From Pseudomonas sp. gcc21 (lineage in GTDB: Bacteria > Pseudomonadota > Gammaproteobacteria > Pseudomonadales > Pseudomonadaceae): 64,000 nt of DNA. Below, piece after piece: positions 55,887-64,000 of this stretch (its first letter is position 1; each line of letters starts with the position of its first letter). The notes under the pieces were generated by a model. It searched no databases, was not told the DNA's origin, and saw only the letters and a program-made list of their open reading frames with translations. The position numbers were made by a program, and so were the translations under genes. The stretch is from contig NZ_CP051625.1 of the NCBI RefSeq assembly GCF_012844345.1, forward strand, positions 992,001 to 1,056,000, read 5' to 3'.

Positions 55887-58800
55887 TCAAAAATCGATAC
55901 GGTAGAAGAAATCCAGCGAACTGGCAAAACCGCTAAGCGCTTCGAGATACAGCCGGCGTGTCAGCTCATACCGGATACCGACCTGACTGGCAGGCTCGAA
56001 AACCCCAACCCCATAGCGCAGGCTGAGCTTATCTGTCAGGTAACCCGCCGCCACCACCTGAGTAGCGTCACCCGTCCCCTCAGTATCGAGCTGGAAATTC
56101 TTGATGCCCAGACTGCCAGCAATGCTCTGCGCCATGGGGCCACTTCCAGCCATCCCCAGTGCAAGCGCGGCCTGTCCGAGCACATTAGAATCGCCGCCGT
56201 CGCTACCAAGCGGCCTTCCCAGAATCAGATAGGACAGCGCCTGCTCCTGAGCCATCGCCGGTTCGGAGAATATTTCTGACTGGGGCTGCTCCGCTGGCCC
56301 TGTCAGTCGCAGGCCGGCGGTAACGCCGTCGACCTCGCGGATGGCTTCGATATTAAGGTAAGGCTGGCTTATCGGGCCGGCAAACAAAAGCTGCGCGCGC
56401 CGGAGTCTGAGGCGCTGCCCGTAGCCGCGATAGCGCCCGTCAAGGATGTTCAGGTCGCCATTGGCAGTCATGGTCTCCTCAACCTGGATTTGCCCGCGTA
56501 GCCTGCCGGTCAGACCAAAGCCTGAGAAACGCAGCTGATCGCCGATAATCAGCTGCACGCTGGCGTCAATATCCAATGGAGCCTGCTCGGCGGCTGTCTG
56601 CTCTCCTACCACAACGGCATCAGGCGACAACCTGACAGCCTGAGGCGGTAATTCACGTACCGTGATGTCGCCTTCCGGAATGGCGATCTGGCCCAGCAGC
56701 TGCAGACGGTTATCGGCAAGACTGATCCTCAGGTCCGGACTCACCTGGAGGTCAGCATAGGGTTCCACAGTGACGGGCAATGCATTGCCGGTTATCGCCA
56801 ACGACAGGTCGAGCTCGGGCGCCCAGGCTATCTGCCCGTTGATGTTGCCCTGCCCCGCTTCACCGCTGCGCCAATTACCTGACAGGGTGGCGCTTTGCCC
56901 GGATATCTCGGCGCGCGCGTTCAGCTGCTCGAAGCTGACCGGCAGCTCCGGACCGCTGATTTCACCGTCCTCCAGATCGATAACGCCTGCTACCTCAGGT
57001 GCCAGCAATGTTCCGGCCAGATCTCCACTGCCGTTCAGCTGACCGCGTACCACTTCAACGTTGGGTAAAAAAGGACGAACAAAATCGAGCTTGAAACCGT
57101 CGAGCTGGTAGTTACCGGTGAGCTGCTGTTCACCCGCCGGATCCTGAATGTCAGCCTGAATCGCTAGCTGGCCAAGCGCTTCGCTCTGCAGTACGAAGTT
57201 GTTCCGCGCGCGCTGAGGATCGAGCTCCGACGTAAGTTCCAGTCGCGAATAAGGAAAGGCAACGGTCTGGTCCATGTCAGTAACCGACACCATCCCGTCA
57301 ATGCTGCTGATTCTTGCCTGGGCTGTTGGCTGTTCGCCGGCGGGCTGGGCGAACTCGACATCCGCGTTCAGCGTGCCGCTCCAGGAAAAATCTTCAGGCA
57401 GGAAATCTTCCAGCGACGTCAAGGGGAACGCATCCAGCGTCAAAGCCAGTTGCCGGTCTGGCATCAGTTGCTGGGGGCCTTCAAAGCACAGACGCGCCGA
57501 CTCATGTGTCCAGCAATGCGCCTGCAACGCGAGCTGACCCTCAGCCAGTTGGTATTCAATCGGAGCCCGGCCCTCTAGTCGCCAATCCAGACCGCTGGCT
57601 TCGATTTCACCGCGTACCAGGGCGCCTTGCCACAGGTCGTCAACCAGGCTGCCTTCAATTCGGCTGCGGATATCCACTACGCTGCGCTCCAGCGTGAGAT
57701 CCAGCGCATGGGCCGCGCGGTTACCCTGCAGTTGTACGTCCAGATCACCCAGACGGGTCTCGCCATTGCGCATGCGATCCGCGGTCAGGTTCAGCCGTCC
57801 GGGCATTTCTTCTGAAAAAGTCACTTCGCCGGTCAGGCTGAGCTGCCTCAGCTCCAGTTGCTCATAGCCGATCCGGCGTCCCTGGATATTGGCGTTCACC
57901 CGCGGGGCATCCAGCGAACCTGCTGCGTTTATATCGCCCGCAAGCTGCCCCGACAACCCCGGCCACAGGCTCTCCAGGGCGCGGAGATCGATATCGAGGT
58001 CCGCCGCTATCTCTTCGCCCCAGCGGCCCCCGCCGGCGATACGGTTCTCGCCCTGGGTTAGCAGTATGTCGGTGAAATCCCAGTTCTCGTCCTGCTTGGT
58101 TACAGCGCCGGACAGCCTCAACTCACGGTCACGCAAAGAGCCGTTCAGTTCCCAGTCGGCCACCAGCTCGAGCTGTTCATCTTCCAGGCTGCCGCGGCTG
58201 CTTATCGGACCGTTGAGGCTACCTGGCAGGTCTGCGACGAACACCCCCGGATCCAGTTCTTGCAACAACAGTTGGGCATCCCAGGCAACACCCTCGGTGA
58301 GATCGAGCGCCAGTTCGCCGTTGGCGCTTCCCGCGGAGGTTGTAACGACAAGGGGCGCAACGTTGATGCGGTCCGGGTCGCCGGCCACGGTCATCTGGAT
58401 ATCTGCACTATGCCCTGCAACGCCGGACAACGAAGCGCTCAGATCGCTACGAAAATCCATGCCTTGCAAGCTGGCGTCTACCTCTAACTGTTCTACAACG
58501 ATCTCGCCGATATCCTGCGGATATAGCCATTGCCAGGGAAACCGGTCTAGTTCAGCCTGTACCTCAGCCTCAAGCTCATCCTCCCAGGAGGCGGCGCCGG
58601 AGAGTGCGAGACGTCTGGCAGGCTCGTCGGCAACGCGGAGCTGAAGTTCCAGACCGGAAATGCCTGTGGCTCTGGCCAGAGCCTCCAGTTGCAATGCAAT
58701 CTCGCCGCCTTCGCCAGGCAGACTGCCCTGGCCCCGTATCGAATAGCCGGAATCGAGATTGCCCTGCGCGGTTACTGTCAGCGCTTGCAGCGTCAGGGTT

Positions 58801-59597
58801 TCGGGCAGCGTTGACAGCGCAAGGAAATCCTCGCTCTGCCACTCCACGGTAAGCGGCAGAGCAGGCTCCAGAGGGGCGACGCGCCCGGTCAGACGGCCAT
58901 TGATGTAGCCATCCGTGCGAAGATCAATCCGCAGATCCTCGGCACTGCCGCTGAGCCTGAGGTCGGCAGTGAGTTCGCGCCCATCCACAGGCGGCAAGTC
59001 GGCGACGGTTCGAATCATCAGTGGCCAGCCATCGGCCATACGCACTTCGCCGTCCAGCTTCCAGCTCAACTGCGGCCCCGCCCCGCTGAACTCACGTATA
59101 TAAAGTAACTGCTCGACCAACGCAGCGGTGAGGTATATATCGGTTAATAACGGCTCTTCCGCTCCCATCCAGATGCTGCCAATCGAAAGCCGCTGCAAAT
59201 CCAGCCCCAGTGGTAGATCAATATCCGGTAGTTCTATGGCCTGGTCGGTAGCGTGCTCATCTTCTTCGGCCGGTTGCGAGTCGATATGGATGCTGGCGAT
59301 GTCGATGAACTCGACGCAAAGCCGCCCACTTCCCAGGCAGCGAAACGTCCAGGAAGTGGCCAGGTCCTGGATAACTACCTGCAGGTTCTCGTCACGCCAC
59401 TCCAGGCGCTCGACTGCCCATCCGCCCCACAGATCGCCCGAAACATCGGTAAGCTGAAGACGAGGTTCGAACGCTTGGACCTGTTTGAACAACCAGCGAT
59501 TTACTCCATCGTTGGCAAGCAACAAGGCCAGCACCAAAGGAATGAGCGCCAGGATCAACAACCCGCGCAAAAATATCTTGGTGATGAACCAGATCAC
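55887..59597 (-). CDS. tamB: TamB, translocation/assembly module inner-membrane subunit
   Basis: A 1236-residue AsmA-like protein: one N-terminal signal anchor (ILALIPLVLALLLA), a very long beta-taco/groove of repeated strands, and a C-terminal DUF490/TamB domain (about 900-1236) ending ..FASSLDFFYRIDF. TamB spans the periplasm, helps TamA with outer-membrane protein insertion and carries phospholipid to the outer membrane. Its ATG overlaps the tamA stop by 4 nt. Confidence 0.95.
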   Translation of the reverse strand: MIWFITKIFLRGLLILALIPLVLALLLANDGVNRWLFKQVQAFEPRLQLTDVSGDLWGGWAVERLEWRDENLQVVIQDLATSWTFRCLGSGRLCVEFIDIASIHIDSQPAEEDEHATDQAIELPDIDLPLGLDLQRLSIGSIWMGAEEPLLTDIYLTAALVEQLLYIREFSGAGPQLSWKLDGEVRMADGWPLMIRTVADLPPVDGRELTADLRLSGSAEDLRIDLRTDGYINGRLTGRVAPLEPALPLTVEWQSEDFLALSTLPETLTLQALTVTAQGNLDSGYSIRGQGSLPGEGGEIALQLEALARATGISGLELQLRVADEPARRLALSGAASWEDELEAEVQAELDRFPWQWLYPQDIGEIVVEQLEVDASLQGMDFRSDLSASLSGVAGHSADIQMTVAGDPDRINVAPLVVTTSAGSANGELALDLTEGVAWDAQLLLQELDPGVFVADLPGSLNGPISSRGSLEDEQLELVADWELNGSLRDRELRLSGAVTKQDENWDFTDILLTQGENRIAGGGRWGEEIAADLDIDLRALESLWPGLSGQLAGDINAAGSLDAPRVNANIQGRRIGYEQLELRQLSLTGEVTFSEEMPGRLNLTADRMRNGETRLGDLDVQLQGNRAAHALDLTLERSVVDIRSRIEGSLVDDLWQGALVRGEIEASGLDWRLEGRAPIEYQLAEGQLALQAHCWTHESARLCFEGPQQLMPDRQLALTLDAFPLTSLEDFLPEDFSWSGTLNADVEFAQPAGEQPTAQARISSIDGMVSVTDMDQTVAFPYSRLELTSELDPQRARNNFVLQSEALGQLAIQADIQDPAGEQQLTGNYQLDGFKLDFVRPFLPNVEVVRGQLNGSGDLAGTLLAPEVAGVIDLEDGEISGPELPVSFEQLNARAEISGQSATLSGNWRSGEAGQGNINGQIAWAPELDLSLAITGNALPVTVEPYADLQVSPDLRISLADNRLQLLGQIAIPEGDITVRELPPQAVRLSPDAVVVGEQTAAEQAPLDIDASVQLIIGDQLRFSGFGLTGRLRGQIQVEETMTANGDLNILDGRYRGYGQRLRLRRAQLLFAGPISQPYLNIEAIREVDGVTAGLRLTGPAEQPQSEIFSEPAMAQEQALSYLILGRPLGSDGGDSNVLGQAALALGMAGSGPMAQSIAGSLGIKNFQLDTEGTGDATQVVAAGYLTDKLSLRYGVGVFEPASQVGIRYELTRRLYLEALSGFASSLDFFYRIDF

Positions 59598-61312
59598 AAC
59601 TCAGGTCCCATGGCGAAATGAATACGAAAACCCTGCTCCGAGTCGCTTACGGACTTGGCGAGGTCCAGTCGGATGGGGCCGATCGGCGATACCCAGCGAA
59701 TCCCGATCCCGACGCTGGTTTCCAGCGGATCTTCAAGCGAATCCACGGCGTTACCATGGTCGACGAACACCGCGCCGCGCCATTTATCAATGAATTCATA
59801 CTGATATTCGAGACTCCCCGCCACCAGATAGCGGCCGCCGATGTTGTCGCCCGTCTCGTCGACCGGCGACAGGGTGCGAAAATCATAGCCACGCACGCTC
59901 TGGTCACCGCCAGCAAAAAAGCGCAGCGAGGGCGGCACGCGCTCGAAGCTCTGGCTGGCAACAGCGCCAAGCTGCGCTCGACCTAACAGCCGGTGCCGGT
60001 CCTGCAGGGTGTAAAGGCCGCGCGCAGCGCCGGTCACACGCAGGAAATCGAAGTCGGAGATAAAGCCTTCTTTCGCGCCCTGAACCTCGAACGCAAGGCT
60101 ATAGCCCTGGCTCGGGTCCATGCCGCCATCGCTGTTGGTGCGATTGAAACCGAGACTCGGTATCAGCAAGGTGGCATCGCCTTCATCGTTGCCCACTTTG
60201 AAGCGTTCTTCTTCAAGGCGCAGACCTATGGCGCGTTCCCAGCCGTTCTTCAACCGCCGCTGGTGGAGCGCGCCAATTACGAAGTTTTCTGTCTCGACAT
60301 CTTCGATGTCTTCTTTCTGTACACCGGTGAAAAACCGCAGACTGGATGCCTGTGGCGGCGTCAGCGGAATCTGGTACCAGGTGGTGATCTGTTGCCTGGG
60401 CAGGGATAACTCGAGGTCCGCACCGCGGCTATGACCATGCTGGTTAAGCCAGTGTTGGGTCCAGTTGATACGCCCGCGGGCACCTACGTCGGTGGAATAG
60501 CCTCCACCGAAGCCGAGCGAGTGCGGCTTGCGTGCGCTCAGAGTCGCTTGCACAGGTATGACGCCGTTAACCGCCTGGGACGCGGGCGCGAGCACCTGCA
60601 CATTTTCGAAATAATCTGTCGATAACAGGTCGCGGTTGAATTCGGCCAACAGCTCCGAATCATAGGGCACACCACTGTCGAAGGTAACGATGCTGCGCAG
60701 CAGATCTTCAGTGAATGGCGTATCGGAGAACGTCACGTCCCCAAGCCGGTAGCGCTCACCCGAATCGTAAAGCAGCGAAATATCTGCCTGTTTCGCTTCT
60801 GCATCAATCAGCAAGCGGCTTTCAACGAAACGGCCAGAAAAATAACCATAACGCAAAGCCTGATTACTGATCAGTGATTTCGCGCTTTCGTAGTGTCCGT
60901 GATGCAGCTTGGCACCAGGGCTCAGCCTGGGACTGTCCGGTCGCCGAAACGCAGGCGTCCCTTGGCCAGGGCCGGTCACACGGATATCGACGTCCCGCAA
61001 ACGGACTGGCTCGCCGAGCGTTACGTTGAGTTCCAGGACAGGTGAGTCGTTGCTGCCGATAACGCGAGGACGCACACGCACATCGTAGTAACCGAGGGCC
61101 CTGGCCGCATCAATGGCTTGATCACGGCTATACCTGGCCTGGCGCCACATGTCTCGCCTGCTCTCGGCTTCAACGGGCCCTATGAACGCTTCGATGTTGT
61201 TTCGTACAGCGGTGTTGGCGGGTTCTACATTGACCCTCAGTTCTGCGTGTCCCGCGGTCGAAACCAGAAGCAGGCATGCAAGCAGGGACGCCGGGAATAA
61301 GGGTCGAACCAT
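59594..61312 (-). CDS. tamA: TamA, Omp85-family outer-membrane subunit
   Basis: A 572-residue protein with a signal peptide (cleavage after GHA), three POTRA domains (about 25-260) and a 16-strand barrel. The barrel includes the Omp85 motif in FFAGGDQSVRGYDFRTLSP and ends in ..RIHFAMGPEL. It pairs with TamB. The ATG at 61312 gives a normal signal peptide; an in-frame start at 61357 would spoil it. Confidence 0.95.
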   Translation of the reverse strand: MVRPLFPASLLACLLLVSTAGHAELRVNVEPANTAVRNNIEAFIGPVEAESRRDMWRQARYSRDQAIDAARALGYYDVRVRPRVIGSNDSPVLELNVTLGEPVRLRDVDIRVTGPGQGTPAFRRPDSPRLSPGAKLHHGHYESAKSLISNQALRYGYFSGRFVESRLLIDAEAKQADISLLYDSGERYRLGDVTFSDTPFTEDLLRSIVTFDSGVPYDSELLAEFNRDLLSTDYFENVQVLAPASQAVNGVIPVQATLSARKPHSLGFGGGYSTDVGARGRINWTQHWLNQHGHSRGADLELSLPRQQITTWYQIPLTPPQASSLRFFTGVQKEDIEDVETENFVIGALHQRRLKNGWERAIGLRLEEERFKVGNDEGDATLLIPSLGFNRTNSDGGMDPSQGYSLAFEVQGAKEGFISDFDFLRVTGAARGLYTLQDRHRLLGRAQLGAVASQSFERVPPSLRFFAGGDQSVRGYDFRTLSPVDETGDNIGGRYLVAGSLEYQYEFIDKWRGAVFVDHGNAVDSLEDPLETSVGIGIRWVSPIGPIRLDLAKSVSDSEQGFRIHFAMGPEL

Positions 61313-61468
61313 GATTTCGATTATCCAACAACTGAATGGCAGGAGGAATGCTAACATGCTGCCCCGTTCAATCGGACCGAAACCTGCGAAGCATCAGCTG
61401 CTGGCCTGTACGGTTGCTCTTGAAGCCTAACGAGCCGGGCCGGATTGCCTGTACTTATAGGACAAACG

Positions 61469-62284
61469 ATGAAAGTAGTTTCTTTTAATATCAATGGTAT
61501 ACGAGCAAGACCTCATCAATTAAAAGCGATTGTCGAGCGTCACGCTCCTGACGTTATCGGTTTGCAGGAAACCAAGGTAGACGATCCGATGTTTCCCCTG
61601 GCTGAAGTCGAAGCGTTGGGCTATCACGTGTTCTACCACGGCCAGAAAGGTCACTATGGTGTTGCGCTGCTGACTCGCGCGGAGCCCCTTTGGGTTGTCA
61701 AAGGCTTACCCACCGATGGCGAGGAGTCTCAACGCAGGATGATTTCCGCTGCGCTGACCTGTGCCGATGGCTCTGAAATGGTGGTTTTCAACGGTTACTT
61801 CCCTCAAGGTGAGAACCGTGATCACCCCGTCAAGTTCCCAGCCAAGACGCGTTTCTATGCGGATCTGCAGGCGCATATCGAGCAAAGCTTTACACCCGAA
61901 CAAAAGCTGGTGGTAATGGGGGATATAAACATCTCCCCGGAGGACTGTGATATCGGAATTGGTCCGGCAAATGCCCAGCGCTGGCTCCGCACCGGCAAAT
62001 GCAGCTTTCTGCCCGAAGAGCGCGCCTGGCTCCAACGACTCAAGGACTGGGGGTTGGTTGATACCTTCAGGCATATGAATCCGGACGTGAACGACAGGTT
62101 CAGCTGGTTCGACTACCGCAGCCGTGGTTTCGATGATACCCCGCGCCGCGGGTTGCGTATCGATGTGGTCATGGCGAGCAAAGCCCTGATTGGATTGTGC
62201 GTGGATACGGGCATTGACTATGACATCCGGTCGATGGAAAAGCCCTCCGACCACGCCCCGATATGGGCGACATTCGACTGTTGA
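61469..62284 (+). CDS. xthA: exodeoxyribonuclease III
   Basis: A 271-residue AP endonuclease/3'-5' exonuclease of the EEP family. Motifs: [22 protein letters not shown] (metal-binding Glu), [47 protein letters not shown] and [10 protein letters not shown] (catalytic Asp-His). Works in base excision repair. The ATG at 61469 begins the family N-terminus. Confidence 0.96.
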   Translation: MKVVSFNINGIRARPHQLKAIVERHAPDVIGLQETKVDDPMFPLAEVEALGYHVFYHGQKGHYGVALLTRAEPLWVVKGLPTDGEESQRRMISAALTCADGSEMVVFNGYFPQGENRDHPVKFPAKTRFYADLQAHIEQSFTPEQKLVVMGDINISPEDCDIGIGPANAQRWLRTGKCSFLPEERAWLQRLKDWGLVDTFRHMNPDVNDRFSWFDYRSRGFDDTPRRGLRIDVVMASKALIGLCVDTGIDYDIRSMEKPSDHAPIWATFDC

Positions 62285-62308
62285 GCACCTGCACTCAGAA
62301 TTGCTGCT

Positions 62309-62355
62309 AAAAAAAGCCGGTACGCGGCTAGCTGACGCTAACCCCGTACCGGCTT
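62309..62355 (-). terminator. terminator of clpA
   Basis: AAGCCGGTACG (62314-62324) and CGTACCGGCTT (62345-62355) form a perfect 11-bp stem. On the minus strand it is followed by a run of seven T, so it ends clpA; the plus side, behind xthA, has no T-run. Confidence 0.85.
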
Positions 62356-62373
62356 CGTTCCGGCCTGCACCGC

Positions 62374-64000
62374 TCAGGCCATCTCTTCTTCCAGCACGTT
62401 CAGTATCAGCTCATCATCTCGCAAACTGACCTGAACAGTCCCGCCGTGCTCGGCAAGGTCTCCAAACAGGATCTGCTCGGCTAGAGGCCGCTTGATCTTG
62501 TCCTGAATCAGCCGCGCCATTGGGCGCGCCCCCATCAGCGGGTCATAACCGTGCTCGGCTAGCCACCTGCGTGCGTCTTCGTCTACTTCGATAACCACGT
62601 GCTTGTCTTCCAGCTGGGCCTGCAGCTCGGTAAGGAACTTATCGACCACCGAGGTAATGCTCTGATGACTCAGGCTGCCAAACTGGATGATTGCGTCCAG
62701 ACGGTTGCGAAACTCGGGGGTGAAAGTCTTCTTGATGACTTCCGAGGCATCGCTGGTGTGATCCTGGCGCGTAAAACCAATCGACGCACGGGACATGGAC
62801 TCAGCCCCGGCGTTGGTGGTCAACACGATGATCACATTACGGAAATCCGCTTTGCGTCCATTGTTGTCGGTCAAGGTACCGTGGTCCATTACCTGCAGCA
62901 GCAGGTTGAACACCTCCGGGTGCGCCTTCTCGATCTCATCCAGCAGCAGGACGCAGTGAGGCGTCTTGTTGATGGCTTCGGTAAGCAGGCCGCCCTGATC
63001 AAAGCCGACATAGCCAGGCGGTGCACCGATCAGCCGGGATACGGTATGCCGTTCCATATATTCCGACATATCGAACCGCACCAACTCGACACCAAGGCTC
63101 TTCGCCAACTGGCGGGTCACTTCGGTCTTGCCGACACCTGTCGGGCCAGAAAACAGGAATGAGCCCACGGGCTTGTCCGCCGACTTGAGACCGGCACGCG
63201 ATAACTTGATCGCGGTGGAAAGCGATTCGATCGCCGTATCCTGTCCGAAGACCACCAGTTTGAGATCCCGATCGAGGTTCTGCAGAAGCTCTTTATCAGT
63301 GGACGAAACGTGCTTGGGTGGTATCCGGGCGATCTTGGCGACAATCGCCTCGACTTCGGCCACGTCGATGCACTCGGGCCGCTCCTCGACCGCCTTCAAC
63401 CGCTGATAGGCACCTGCCTCATCGATCACGTCAATTGCCTTGTCGGGCATATGACGATCGTTGATATACCTCGACGCCAGTTCCGACGCAGCGCGCAGGG
63501 CCTCGTCGGTATAGCGGATGCCGTGATGTTCTTCGAACCGGCTTTTCAGGCCACGGAGGATCTGTACGGTATCTTCCACTGAAGGTTCAATAACGTCGAC
63601 CTTCTGGAAACGACGAGCCAGCGCACGGTCTTTCTCGAAGATGCCGCGGAATTCCTGGAACGTGGTCGAGCCGATACAGCGGATTTCACCGGAGGAAAGC
63701 ATCGGCTTGAGCAGATTGGACGCATCCATCACCCCGCCCGATGCTGCGCCTGCACCAATTATGGTGTGAATTTCATCAATAAAAAGAATAGCTTGCGGAC
63801 GCTTCTTCAGGGCCTTTAGCAGCGCTTTGAAGCGTTTCTCGAAGTCGCCGCGATATTTGGTACCGGCCAGCAGAGCACCCAGATCGAGTGAATACACCAC
63901 CGCTTCGGTCAGGATATCCGGGACTTCACCATCGACGATGCGCTTGGCCAGGCCCTCAGCAATAGCCGTCTTGCCCACCCCAGCCTCACCCACCAGCAGC
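62374..64000 (-). CDS. clpA: ClpA, AAA+ unfoldase of ClpAP (partial, cut by window end)
   Basis: The C-terminal 540 or so residues are present; the N-terminus lies past 64000. D1 Walker A (GEAGVGKTA), Walker B ([17 protein letters not shown]) and D2 Walker A (GPTGVGKTE) and B ([15 protein letters not shown]) are seen. The D2 segment has the ClpP-docking region near [11 protein letters not shown], and the typical tail domain with [28 protein letters not shown]. It feeds unfolded substrates to ClpP. Confidence 0.97.
   Translation of the reverse strand, partial: LLVGEAGVGKTAIAEGLAKRIVDGEVPDILTEAVVYSLDLGALLAGTKYRGDFEKRFKALLKALKKRPQAILFIDEIHTIIGAGAASGGVMDASNLLKPMLSSGEIRCIGSTTFQEFRGIFEKDRALARRFQKVDVIEPSVEDTVQILRGLKSRFEEHHGIRYTDEALRAASELASRYINDRHMPDKAIDVIDEAGAYQRLKAVEERPECIDVAEVEAIVAKIARIPPKHVSSTDKELLQNLDRDLKLVVFGQDTAIESLSTAIKLSRAGLKSADKPVGSFLFSGPTGVGKTEVTRQLAKSLGVELVRFDMSEYMERHTVSRLIGAPPGYVGFDQGGLLTEAINKTPHCVLLLDEIEKAHPEVFNLLLQVMDHGTLTDNNGRKADFRNVIIVLTTNAGAESMSRASIGFTRQDHTSDASEVIKKTFTPEFRNRLDAIIQFGSLSHQSITSVVDKFLTELQAQLEDKHVVIEVDEDARRWLAEHGYDPLMGARPMARLIQDKIKRPLAEQILFGDLAEHGGTVQVSLRDDELILNVLEEEMA

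Overview
The window looks like chromosome of a denitrifying member of the Pseudomonadaceae. NorEF, Dnr, NarXL, a clade I nos operon, a TamAB pair, ClpA and a Gly-Cys-Leu tRNA array all fit that family. I infer the Halopseudomonas (P. pertucinogena) lineage or a close relative, but nothing in the sequence proves the genus.

Layout. (1) 1-273: tRNA-Gly (3' end only), tRNA-Cys and tRNA-Leu. (2) 609-6857: a three-cupredoxin copper nitrite reductase, a DUF411 metal-binding protein, an acyl-CoA dehydrogenase, and ubiU-ubiV-ubiT (O2-independent ubiquinone synthesis) followed by a DGC-domain protein. (3) 6858-7747: a repeat-filled gap. (4) 7748-16068, minus strand: norQ-norC-norB-norD-norE-norF-narX-narL. 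(5) 16620-24422, plus strand: nosR-nosZ-nosD-nosF-nosY-nosL. (6) 24679-26482, minus strand: a His-rich periplasmic protein, a YbaN-like protein and the regulator Dnr. (7) 26633-31906, minus strand: a second NO reductase operon (39-aa membrane ORF, diheme norC, norB, norQ, norD). (8) 32125-38960: nnrS, the NO-damage repair protein DnrN/ScdA, a divergent NorR-type regulator, an orphan ccoN and an HPP-CBS membrane protein. (9) 38997-55757: housekeeping and accessory genes (LysR, EamA, YihY, lipoproteins, glutathione reductase, PCu(A)C chaperone, PilZ, dodecin, CBS, mutarotase, ExoD, a lone tyrosine recombinase, VKOR-SPW, SDR, Tpx). (10) 55887-64000: tamB, tamA, xthA and the start of clpA (cut by the window edge).

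How it works together. Nitrite goes to NO (NirK), NO to N2O (two cNOR-type enzymes) and N2O to N2 (NosZ). NosR and NosDFYL serve NosZ; NorQ and NorD activate the NO reductases; UbiUVT keep ubiquinone supplied without O2. Seven FNR/Dnr-type boxes (TTGAT-N4-ATCAA, or one base off) precede nirK, the DUF411 gene, ubiU, nosR, the His-rich gene, dnr and ccoN. Neither nor operon has one. The first nor operon and dnrN instead carry matching sigma-54 promoters, each with three GT-N7-AC sites (one of the six degenerate) at nearly the same spacing, which points to control by the NorR homologue. The least explained parts are the second nor operon with its fused diheme NorC and tiny membrane ORF, and a family of hairpin repeats with a compensatory base change.
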